This document shows, one piece after another, positions 42,564 to 50,309 of a stretch of DNA of 64,000 nucleotides. Under the pieces are notes generated by a model that was given only the letters and a program-made list of their open reading frames with translations, was not told the origin of the DNA and did no database searches. This DNA comes from JACQFK01 sp964619955 (GTDB lineage Bacteria; Planctomycetota; MHYJ01; JACPRB01): assembly GCA_964619955.1 (NCBI GenBank), contig CAZUJF010000005.1, forward strand, positions 1 through 64,000, written 5' to 3'. Positions within the stretch are counted from its first letter, which is position 1, and every line of letters starts with the position of its first letter. Made by a program: the position numbers and the translations under genes.

Positions 42564-43604
42564 ATGCCGAAGAGAATGCTGCAAAGCCTGGTGTTCCTGG
42601 TGCTGGCCTCCGCGGGATCCGCACAGGATGCGAAACAGGCGCCGCCCCGGCCCGACGGAAAGCCGGCGGACATGAGCAAGCCGGTCCAGGTCTTCATCCT
42701 GCTGGGCCAGTCCAACATGGTCGGCATGGGGAAGATCGCCGGCGGGGACGGCTCCCTCGAGCACGCGGTCAAGGTGAAGAACAAGTATCCCTACCTGGTG
42801 GACGCGTCGGGCGCCTGGGTGGAGCGCAAGGACGTCCGCTTCGTGCGCTACATGTCCGGCAAGGGTCCCCTCAACAACGAGTGGATGGGCATCAAGAGCG
42901 GGACCATCGGGCCGGAGTTCGGCATCGCCAACGAGGTGGGCAACGCGCTCGACGAGCCGGTCATGATCCTCAAGTGCTGCATCGGCAACCGCAGCATCGG
43001 CTGGGACCTGCTGCCGCCGGGCAGTGCGCGGTTCGAGGAGAACGGCCAGATCTACGCGGGCTACAAGGATCCGGCGCCTTTTTGGCCCAAGGGCACGGAG
43101 CCCAAGGCGGGCGGCTGGTACGCCGGCAAGCAGTACGACGACGACACCGCCGACGCGAAAAAGGCCCTGGCCGCGCTCGCCACGCACTACCCCGGGGCGA
43201 AGGGCTTCGAAGTGGCCGGCTTCTTCTTCTGGCAGGGGGAGAAGGACAACGGGAATCCCGTGCATGCCAAGTACTACGAGCAGAACCTCGTGAACTTCAT
43301 CAAGGCGCTGCGCAAGGACTTCAACGCCCCGGACGCGAAGTTCGTCTGCGCCACCCTGGGCGAGGCCGTCAAGGGCAGCGGAAACAAGGTGATGGAAGGG
43401 CACTTCGCCGTGGACGGGAACAGCGGCAGGCACCCCGAGTTCAGGGGCAACGTGGCCACCGTGTACGCGAATCCCCTGTCGATGGGAGGCAGCGGAAACG
43501 GCCACTACGGCGGCAACGCCGAGACCTACATGAACGTCGGGGAGGCCATGGGCAAGGCCATGGTAGAGTTGCTGAAGGTCAAGGCGCCCGCCAAGAAGAA
43601 GTAG
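42564..43604 (+). CDS. Sialate O-acetylesterase-like SGNH hydrolase 1
   Basis: 346 aa from the ATG at 42564 (MPKRMLQSLVFLVLASAGSA, signal peptide). The block I motif is LLGQSNM with nucleophile Ser50; later blocks TIGPEFGIANEVG, CCIGNRSIGWD and FFFWQGEKDNGNPVHAKYYEQNL follow the sialate O-acetylesterase (SASA, DUF303) pattern, and GGNAETYMNVGEAMGKAM ends the fold. Members remove acetyl groups from sialic acids or from plant and other glycans. A near-identical architecture follows in the next gene, so the two are tandem paralogues. The catalytic His near the end is not obvious in the usual DxxH spacing (HYGGNAETY instead). Confidence 0.85.
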   Translation: MPKRMLQSLVFLVLASAGSAQDAKQAPPRPDGKPADMSKPVQVFILLGQSNMVGMGKIAGGDGSLEHAVKVKNKYPYLVDASGAWVERKDVRFVRYMSGKGPLNNEWMGIKSGTIGPEFGIANEVGNALDEPVMILKCCIGNRSIGWDLLPPGSARFEENGQIYAGYKDPAPFWPKGTEPKAGGWYAGKQYDDDTADAKKALAALATHYPGAKGFEVAGFFFWQGEKDNGNPVHAKYYEQNLVNFIKALRKDFNAPDAKFVCATLGEAVKGSGNKVMEGHFAVDGNSGRHPEFRGNVATVYANPLSMGGSGNGHYGGNAETYMNVGEAMGKAMVELLKVKAPAKKK

Positions 43605-43646
43605 GGCGGTCCATGGCCGGGCTTCTTGAAGAGAAGGCGAAATGAC

Positions 43647-44552
43647 ATGCACGGGTTGATGCTGGCGGCGGCCCTGGCGGCCGCGGGTCCCGGCGAGCCG
43701 CGCGGCCCGGTGAAGGTCTTCGTCCTCGCGGGCCAGTCGAACATGGAAGGCCAGGGGATGATCCGCGGGGAGAAGCCCGGGACCCTGGAGTCCCTGCTCA
43801 AGGATCCCGCTTCCGCCCCGCGTTTCAAGCACCTGGTCGACGCCCAGGGCAAGTGGGTCGTGCGCGACGACGTCTGGATCTGGTACCTGGGCCGCACGGG
43901 CGGTCTCACGGTGGGCTACAGTCCGAAGGAAGACGCCATCGGCCCCGAGCTGCAGTTCGGGCACCTCATGGGCGACGCCTTCGACGCGCCGGTCCTGCTG
44001 ATCAAGACCGCCTGGGGCGGCAAGAGCCTGGCGAAGGACTTCCGGCCTCCCGGTGCGGGGGGCGAGGTCGGGCCTTTCTACACGGCGATGCTGGCGCACG
44101 TGAAGGAGGTGCTGGCCGGCCTCAAGTCCCTCTTCCCGCCCTACGACGGGCAGGGCTTCGAGATCGCCGGCTTCGGCTGGCACCAGGGCTGGAACGACCG
44201 CGTCAACCAGGCCTACAACGATGAATACGAGCGGAACCTGGCGCACTTCATCCGCGACGTGCGCAAGGACCTGGGCGTCCCGAAGCTGCCGTTCGTGATC
44301 GCGGAGACGGGCATGACGGGGCCCGGGGAGAAACACCCCCGCGCGCTGTCGCTCATGAAGGCGCAGGCCGCGGTGGCCGAGTATCCGGAGTTCAAGGGCA
44401 ACGTCGCGTTCGTCGGGACGAAGGAGTTCTGGCGGCCGGCCGAAGCCTCCCCGGCGAACCAGGGCTTCCACTGGAACCGGAATGCCGAGACCTACTTCCT
44501 GATCGGCGAGGCCATGGGGAAGGCCATGCTGAAGCTGCTGGAGGGCCGGTGA
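43647..44552 (+). CDS. Sialate O-acetylesterase-like SGNH hydrolase 2
   Basis: 301 aa; ATG at 43647 with GAGAAGG about 10 nt upstream. Short signal peptide (MHGLMLAAALAAAGPG). Ser31 in LAGQSNM is the nucleophile; AIGPELQFGHLMGDAF, IKTAWGGKSLAKDFRP, FGWHQGWNDRV and FHWNRNAETYFLIGEAMGKAM are the other conserved blocks. The ending repeats that of the first copy almost word for word (NAETY..(I/V)GEAMGKAM). So the two arose by tandem duplication and then diverged. Its stop overlaps the GTG start of the M14 gene (GTGA). Confidence 0.85.
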   Translation: MHGLMLAAALAAAGPGEPRGPVKVFVLAGQSNMEGQGMIRGEKPGTLESLLKDPASAPRFKHLVDAQGKWVVRDDVWIWYLGRTGGLTVGYSPKEDAIGPELQFGHLMGDAFDAPVLLIKTAWGGKSLAKDFRPPGAGGEVGPFYTAMLAHVKEVLAGLKSLFPPYDGQGFEIAGFGWHQGWNDRVNQAYNDEYERNLAHFIRDVRKDLGVPKLPFVIAETGMTGPGEKHPRALSLMKAQAAVAEYPEFKGNVAFVGTKEFWRPAEASPANQGFHWNRNAETYFLIGEAMGKAMLKLLEGR

Positions 44553-46291
44553 GCGCCCCCGCGGGAGAAGCGCTGCTCACCGTCGCGGAACGCTCGGGGT
44601 TCCGGCAGACCGGGCGGACGGACGAGGTCGAGCGTCTCGCCCGGGTCTACGCGGAAACATGGCCGGAGGCCGTCCGCAGTTTCGAGTACGGCCGCTCCGC
44701 CGAGGGCCGCCCCCTCCGGGCGATCCTGGCCACCCGCTGCGGCGAACTGTCGGCGGAGCAGGTGAGGTCCCGGGGCATCCCGGTCCTCCTGATCCAGGCC
44801 GGCATCCACCCGGGGGAGAGCGACGGCAAGGACGCCGGATTCATGGTCCTGCGCGAGCTGCTGCAGGACGGGACGCCCGCGTCCCCGCTCCGGGACGTCG
44901 CGCTGCTCTTCGTCCCCGCCTTCAACACCGACGGCCACGAGCGGACCGGGCGCTGGAGCCGTCCCAACCAGGTCGGCCCCGAGGAGACGGGATGGCGGAC
45001 GACGGCGCACAACCTGAACCTCAACCGGGACTACATGAAGGCGGACGCGCCGGAGATGCGGGCGATGCTGCGTCTGCTGGACGCCTGGGATCCGCTCGTC
45101 TGCGCGGATATGCACGTGACCGACGGGGCGGATTTCGAGCCGGACATCTCCATCCAGGTGGAGCCGATCTACCAGGGGGATCCGGCGCTTCGCGAGAGCG
45201 CCCTCCAGTTGAGGGACGGCCTGATCGGGAAGCTCGCCGCGTCGGGGTCGCTCCCGCTGCCGTTCTATCCCGACCTGGTCCGGACCGACGACCCCGCGTC
45301 GGGCTTCGTGCTCACGGTGTACTCCCCGCGTTTTTCCACGGGCTATTTCCCCGCGCGCAACCGCTTCAGCGTGCTGGTCGAGACGCACTCCTGGAAGGAC
45401 TACGCCCGGCGCGTCCGGGTGACGCGCAACACCATTCACGGCCTGCTCGACCTGACGGCGCGCCACGGCCGCGAGTGGCTGGAGCAGGTCCGCCGGGCCG
45501 ACGCGGCCGGACGGGAGGCGGGCGGGCGGGACTTCGCGCTCGACTATGCCGCGGGATGGCGCGAGCCGACCGACGCGCAGGGCCCGGAGGAGGCCGCCGG
45601 GGAGGTGGAGCTGATCGACTTCCGGGGCTATGCCTACACCCGCGAGCCGTCGGACGTCTCCGGAACCCTGAGGACCACGTACGATCCGGCGACGCCGCAG
45701 ATCTGGCGCGTCCCGTTCCGGAAGAACACGGCGCCCTCGCTGGTCGTGCGGGCCCCGCGGCAGGGCTACCTGCTGCCGGCCGCCTATGCGACGGAGCTCG
45801 GGGAGAAGCTGGCCCGGCACGGCATCATCACGCAGCCGTTCGACGGCGGGGTGCGGCAGGTGGAGGTCTTCCGCGCGTCCCGGGCGGTCTTCGCCCCGCG
45901 GCCCTTCGAGGGGCGCATGCGGGTGACGCTCGAGGGGGACTGGCGTCCGGAGACGCGGCAGGTTCCGGCGGGCTCGCTGCTGGCGCCCATCGGGCAGCCG
46001 CGCGCGCGGCTGCTCCTGGCGCTGCTCGAACCGCGGGCGCCCGACTCCCTGGCCTCCTGGGGCTTCTTCAACGCCTGCTTCGAGCAGAAGGAGCATGTCG
46101 AGCCCTACGTGGCGGAACAGCTTGCGGAGGAGATGCTGGCGGCCGAACCCCGTCTGGCGGAGGAATTCCGGCGCGCGCTGGCGGCGGATGCGGACCTCGC
46201 CGCAAGCCCGGCGGCGCGGCTGGAGTTCTTCCTGCGCCGGCACGGCTCGTGGGACGAACGCCTCAATCTCTATCCGGTCTTCCGGATTTGA
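44549..46291 (+). CDS. M14-family zinc carboxypeptidase
   Basis: 580 aa from a GTG at 44549 overlapping the previous stop. The zinc ligands are His87 and Glu90 in HPGES and His189 in CADMHVTDG; NLNLNRDYMKADAPEM and FNTDGHERT are also typical, and VETHSWKD supplies the catalytic Glu. The C-terminal 200 residues form a beta-rich appendix common in planctomycete M14 proteins. I see no clear signal peptide, which is unusual beside the secreted enzymes; the true N-terminus might lie elsewhere or export could be non-classical. M14 enzymes remove C-terminal amino acids or cut gamma-glutamyl peptide bonds. Confidence 0.85.
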   Translation: MSAPAGEALLTVAERSGFRQTGRTDEVERLARVYAETWPEAVRSFEYGRSAEGRPLRAILATRCGELSAEQVRSRGIPVLLIQAGIHPGESDGKDAGFMVLRELLQDGTPASPLRDVALLFVPAFNTDGHERTGRWSRPNQVGPEETGWRTTAHNLNLNRDYMKADAPEMRAMLRLLDAWDPLVCADMHVTDGADFEPDISIQVEPIYQGDPALRESALQLRDGLIGKLAASGSLPLPFYPDLVRTDDPASGFVLTVYSPRFSTGYFPARNRFSVLVETHSWKDYARRVRVTRNTIHGLLDLTARHGREWLEQVRRADAAGREAGGRDFALDYAAGWREPTDAQGPEEAAGEVELIDFRGYAYTREPSDVSGTLRTTYDPATPQIWRVPFRKNTAPSLVVRAPRQGYLLPAAYATELGEKLARHGIITQPFDGGVRQVEVFRASRAVFAPRPFEGRMRVTLEGDWRPETRQVPAGSLLAPIGQPRARLLLALLEPRAPDSLASWGFFNACFEQKEHVEPYVAEQLAEEMLAAEPRLAEEFRRALAADADLAASPAARLEFFLRRHGSWDERLNLYPVFRI

Positions 46292-46294
46292 AGG

Positions 46295-46417
46295 GTGGGG
46301 TCGGATTCCAAGGCGGGGGACATCCGGCGCTTCCCGCCGTTCGCCGGACTGGAGGCGCCCCAGGAGAACGTCCGGCTCGGCGAGTTCCTCGCGGACGGCT
46401 ACCTGAAGAGCCGGTGA
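46295..46417 (+). other. Short open frame, possible remnant
   Basis: A GTG-started frame of 40 codons just after the M14 gene ends PQENVRLGEFLADGYLKSR, which looks like the coding end of a larger protein rather than random sequence. No homologue is recognised and there is no clear ribosome-binding site. It may be the 3' scar of a lost gene. Confidence 0.25.
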
Positions 46418-46436
46418 CGGGATCCTCCGGGGCGGG

Positions 46437-47960
46437 TCAGTCCGCCTCAGTTCCCCTCTGGACCTCCTGGATTCCCTCCAGCGTCAACGCCCCGAGACTC
46501 GTCTCCCTGCTTCCGAAGATCCGGATCTCGTCGATGAGCCCCGGGAACGAGCGGCCGGGGAATGCCGGCCGGTTCGAGAGGTTGACGTTGCCGACGGAGA
46601 GCACCGGGGAGGCCTTCGGGCCGACCGAGCCCCGGTTGTAGTCGAAGCTCTTGGCGAACTGCGCGGCTCCGCCCCAGGAGCCGATGTAGAACTTGACGTG
46701 CTCCACCGCAAGCCCCTGATCGTAGGTCACCGCGAAGAATCGCCACTTGTCCCGGGGCCGGAGCGTGCCGGCGGTTTTCTTGTCGAAGCCGGGAATCAGA
46801 CCGCCCTCCGTCTTGGCAGGGGAACGATGAGCCCGTTCGTTGATTCCCAGCTGAAGGGCGCCTCCTCGCTGGTAGACGAGTTCCACGCCGTCCTTCCCGT
46901 CGAGCAGCCAGGAGAGGATCGGTCGCCCCTCATCGTCGTCTCCGCTTTCCCCCTGGAGGCTGATCCACCCGGTGAGCGTGAAGGAGGTCAGTCCCTGAAG
47001 GGGCGCGCCCCGGCCGGCGACCAGGTCCACCGCTTTCGCGCCCGCTTCGATCCCGAAGTCGACTGATCGTCCTCCGCTGCGCGTGGGCTGGTTGCCGCTC
47101 CAGACGGGGGGAGGATCGGAAAACCTGGCCCGCGCCCAGGCGTTCGCCGAAAGGCCCAGGTTGGAGGTCAGCGCCCCGTCGAGGTCGTTGAAGCCCAGGT
47201 CGACGAGCAGCAGGGGCGGGAGGGCGGGGGCGGAGGCCCCGGGATCACGCGCGGCGCTGCGCTCCTGCTCCTCCGCCTTCCGGGCCTGCTCGATGAAGTC
47301 CGGGCCGCGACGCTTGAACCAGATCTCCATCTCCTTCATCGAGGGGTATCGTTCGCCGGAGATCCTCCGGACCTCGGCCAGGAGGGCGGTCTGGACGGCG
47401 GTGATCTGGCCCTTTTCCGCGTTCGTCGCCGTCAACAACCTCCTCTCGAGCCGGCCCTGTTCTTCGAAGAGGGCGGGCAGCGAGAGGTGGGCGGGCAGGC
47501 CGGCCAGCTTCCGGATCCCCCGGGTCGCGCGGCCAGGGTCCTTGTTCTGGATTTCCGCCTGGAAGAGGGGCAGCGCCGAGGCATGTCCGACCCTGGCGAT
47601 CGCCTTCCACGCCGCCGAAAGGAGGAAGGGATTCCCTTCGAAGGAGGGAAGCGCCCGCAGGAGCGCCTTGGACGCCGCCGCGCTGCCCCGGAAGGCGGAC
47701 AGGGTCGTGAGGGTGGCCAGGGGAAGCACGGCATGCGGGTCCGCGGGCTTCGGGGACAGGTGGGGGGCGAGGGCGGAGACGAGATCCTCCCGCCCGGGAC
47801 GACCGAACTCCAGGATGAGCGCGGCCTGGGCCTCGGGCTTCTCGGTCAGCTGCATGTTCTTCCGGAAGGCCTCGAGGGCGGCCGGCAGGTCCCCCTCGTC
47901 CCCGGCTCCGCACAGCCCCCCGGGGAGCGCCAGGAGGGCGGTGATCAGCGCGCACATCAT
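46437..47960 (-). CDS. Secreted HEAT-like plus LamG protein
   Basis: 507 aa; ATGATG at 47960 with GGAGGTGA upstream. Signal peptide (MMCALITALLALPGGLCGA). Residues about 25-170 are helical repeats of HEAT type (LILEFGRPGREDLVSALAPHL, SAAWKAIARVGHASALPLFQAEI), then a charged linker. Residues about 250-490 form a LamG-like jelly roll (VDFGIEAGAKAVDL, SFTLTGWISLQG, WRFFAVTYDQGLAVEHVKFYIG, FPGLIDEIRIFGSRETSLGALTLEGIQ). Binding rather than catalysis is expected. It is divergent from the DUF6288 gene, with a candidate XylR-like operator reading toward it 50-75 nt upstream. Confidence 0.8.
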   Translation of the reverse strand: MMCALITALLALPGGLCGAGDEGDLPAALEAFRKNMQLTEKPEAQAALILEFGRPGREDLVSALAPHLSPKPADPHAVLPLATLTTLSAFRGSAAASKALLRALPSFEGNPFLLSAAWKAIARVGHASALPLFQAEIQNKDPGRATRGIRKLAGLPAHLSLPALFEEQGRLERRLLTATNAEKGQITAVQTALLAEVRRISGERYPSMKEMEIWFKRRGPDFIEQARKAEEQERSAARDPGASAPALPPLLLVDLGFNDLDGALTSNLGLSANAWARARFSDPPPVWSGNQPTRSGGRSVDFGIEAGAKAVDLVAGRGAPLQGLTSFTLTGWISLQGESGDDDEGRPILSWLLDGKDGVELVYQRGGALQLGINERAHRSPAKTEGGLIPGFDKKTAGTLRPRDKWRFFAVTYDQGLAVEHVKFYIGSWGGAAQFAKSFDYNRGSVGPKASPVLSVGNVNLSNRPAFPGRSFPGLIDEIRIFGSRETSLGALTLEGIQEVQRGTEAD

Positions 47961-48008
47961 GAGTCACCTCCGGTTCAAGCGTGGATGCCCGAAGGTACCC
48001 TTCGGAGG

Positions 48009-48035
48009 CTTATGTTATTGCGACAATAACCTACG
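48009..48035 (-). promoter_or_regulatory. Candidate XylR-like operator in a divergent promoter
   Basis: On the minus strand CGTAGG (48035-48030) and CATAAG (48014-48009) are 21 bp apart. They enclose the perfect palindrome GTTATTG-CGA-CAATAAC (48014-48030). The layout matches the site at 39359-39391. The region lies between the HEAT/LamG gene and the first DUF6288 gene and could serve both. A related TGTCGCAAATA sequence lies at about 48068. Confidence 0.5.
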
Positions 48036-48175
48036 TGCATTGCCAGTAAGCGCGGAGGGCATGACCTGTCGCAAATAGCCAAACCAATGGCGCACTTCCG
48101 GCGCGGCCTGAAGCGTCTCTTAGAGCACCGGGGGGCCGGTGTCCCGGCCGAACAGAACCGCGCTGGAGAACATCT

Positions 48176-50221
48176 ATGCACGCCATGCTTCATCGCAGGG
48201 GCTTGAACGCCCTCAGTTCCCTGTTCTTCTTCGCCCTTGCTTCGGAAGCGGTCGCGCTCCAGGCGCCCAACTGGGACTGGGACCGGAAGTCGGGAGGAAC
48301 GGGGCCCGATGCCCAGGTCCCCGGCGCCTACTGGAATCTCGGCCCCACGGGGATCCGGGCGCGGCAGTTCGAACTCCACCTCGAGGCCAGGTTCGTGTTT
48401 CCCGGCTCCCCCGCCGCCGGAAAGATCGCCGTCGGGGACAAGATCGTCGGGGTCAACGGCAAGCGCTTCACCTGCCGCTACAACGCCAAACAAGGCCAGG
48501 GCGTCACCGAGAACGAAGGTCCCGTCTACGAAGTCGGCATGGCCATCGAGGACAGCGAGGGGGGCGAGGGGCAGTTGTCCTTCATGGTCGATCGGGAAGG
48601 CGCGACGAAGACCGTCGGCGTCCCGATCCGGAAACTGGGCCGCTACGCCTCCACGTTTCCGTATCGATGCAAGAAGTCCGACCGTCTGTACGAGGAAATC
48701 TGCGAGCACCTCGGGAAGACGCAGCTTCCCAACGGGGACTGGGGCGGCGTCCACGTCACGGCCACGTCGGCGCTCGCCCTGCTGGGAAGCGGAAAGCCCG
48801 AATATGCGAAGCACTGCAAGAAGGCGGCGGATTACCTGAGGGACATCAACCCGACGGATCCCCAGGGACTGAACAACTGGAGCATGATCTACGCGGGGAT
48901 CTATCTCTCGGAGTACTACCTGGCGACGCGGGATGAGAGCGTCCTTCCCACGCTTCGAAAGGTCGACCAGGGCCTGGTATTCGGACACCTGGGCGGCGGG
49001 AAGTTCCAGCACCAGAAGAATTGGGGGGGCTACGAACACCTGGGGATCATGGTCGCCCAGGCGGTCATGGCGTGGTCTCTCATGGAGAAGTGCGGCATCA
49101 AGGTGACGAAGGACGTGTACGAGCTGACGCGGGCCCACCTGATCGACATCACGGCGTCGAACGGTCACGTCGGATACGCCTCCGGCAAGTCGGACGAGGT
49201 CACCAATCATGGCCGCACGGGCGCGGGGGTGCTCGGGATCTATCTGTCGCGCCGCGACCCGCAGGACGATCAATACATCCAGACCGGGTGCAAATACTTC
49301 AACTCCAGCTGGGGCCTCTGGGCCCATTGTCACGCCTCCCAGGGCGTCGCGATGAAGTGGAGCGCCCTGGCCGCGGCGCTCGTCCCCGGGGAATTCCGGA
49401 AGCTGATGGATCGCCAGGTCTGGTTCCTGAACATCGCCCGCTCCTACGAGCCGGGCGAATATGTCTCTCAACCCACCCGGGACGGGGCCAGCACGGGAGA
49501 CCTGATCACCTGGTGGCCGCGGAGCTATATCACCGCCTCCATGGGTCTGATTTACGCGCTCAAGGAGCGGAAGCTCCGGATCACCGGAGGGTCGAAATAC
49601 ATCCTGGGCGTGCGGGAGTCCTCGCTGACGGCGCTGACGAAGCCCGCCTACAAGGCCGTCGAAAAGGAGGATCTGGGACGGGCCTGGGTGGAGCTGGGCA
49701 AGGCCAGGCAAAGTGCGAATGCGGGCGAGGAGGACCTCAAGGTGATCCAGTCGCTCACAGCCCATGTGCTCAAGGAGGCGGAGGGCCCCCTGACGCAGCT
49801 GAAGACCCTGGATAAGGGCCCGGATGTGGCGCGCCTCCAGGAAGTCCTCTCCCAGGCCAGGAAGACCCTGGCCGGCGTGGGACCGTTCGATGAGCTGGCC
49901 GCCGCGATCGAGGCGTCTCTCCTGACCGAACCCCGGAAATCCGAACTGCAGGTGGGGAGGCAGTTCTACCAGCTTGTGGACAAGGAGCTGGATCTCGAGA
50001 AGAAGGCGAGGAAGACGGCGGCCAAAGGCCCCGCGAAGGAGCCGAGAATGCCGGCCCCCAGGGTGATCAAGAGTTTTTCCGACTTCGCCCAAAAGCATCC
50101 GGAGTCGGTCTACGGGAAGGCGGCGGCGAAGCTCGCCGGGCAGCTCGAGGCGCCGGCCCTGAATTTCGATCTCGAAAGCCATCTGCAGCAGCTACGGCTG
50201 GAGGCGCTCTCCCAGGCATGA
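48176..50221 (+). CDS. Secreted DUF6288 protein with PDZ-like N-terminus
   Basis: 681 aa; ATG at 48176 with GGAGAA upstream. After the signal peptide (ends VALQAP) come WNLGPTGIRARQF and a PDZ-like stretch (FVFPGSPAAGKIAVGDKIVGVNGKRF), then an alpha/alpha-toroid-type region (TSALALLGSGKPEYAKHCKKAADYL, GGYEHLGIMVAQAVMAWSLMEKCGI, GHVGYASGKSDEVTNHGRTGAG) as in the DUF6288 family. The last 150 residues are a Lys-rich helical region. DUF6288 has no known activity; the toroid resembles terpene-cyclase and glycosidase folds, and the PDZ part suggests peptide binding. A paralogue follows in opposite orientation. Confidence 0.75.
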   Translation: MHAMLHRRGLNALSSLFFFALASEAVALQAPNWDWDRKSGGTGPDAQVPGAYWNLGPTGIRARQFELHLEARFVFPGSPAAGKIAVGDKIVGVNGKRFTCRYNAKQGQGVTENEGPVYEVGMAIEDSEGGEGQLSFMVDREGATKTVGVPIRKLGRYASTFPYRCKKSDRLYEEICEHLGKTQLPNGDWGGVHVTATSALALLGSGKPEYAKHCKKAADYLRDINPTDPQGLNNWSMIYAGIYLSEYYLATRDESVLPTLRKVDQGLVFGHLGGGKFQHQKNWGGYEHLGIMVAQAVMAWSLMEKCGIKVTKDVYELTRAHLIDITASNGHVGYASGKSDEVTNHGRTGAGVLGIYLSRRDPQDDQYIQTGCKYFNSSWGLWAHCHASQGVAMKWSALAAALVPGEFRKLMDRQVWFLNIARSYEPGEYVSQPTRDGASTGDLITWWPRSYITASMGLIYALKERKLRITGGSKYILGVRESSLTALTKPAYKAVEKEDLGRAWVELGKARQSANAGEEDLKVIQSLTAHVLKEAEGPLTQLKTLDKGPDVARLQEVLSQARKTLAGVGPFDELAAAIEASLLTEPRKSELQVGRQFYQLVDKELDLEKKARKTAAKGPAKEPRMPAPRVIKSFSDFAQKHPESVYGKAAAKLAGQLEAPALNFDLESHLQQLRLEALSQA

Positions 50222-50309
50222 TCCGGAATCAAGGACCTCGTCCTGAGGCTTCAGCTCCTGGTCGCGGTGGCGTCCGGGGCCGGATTTGGCGATCCCGATT
50301 CGCCCGGGC

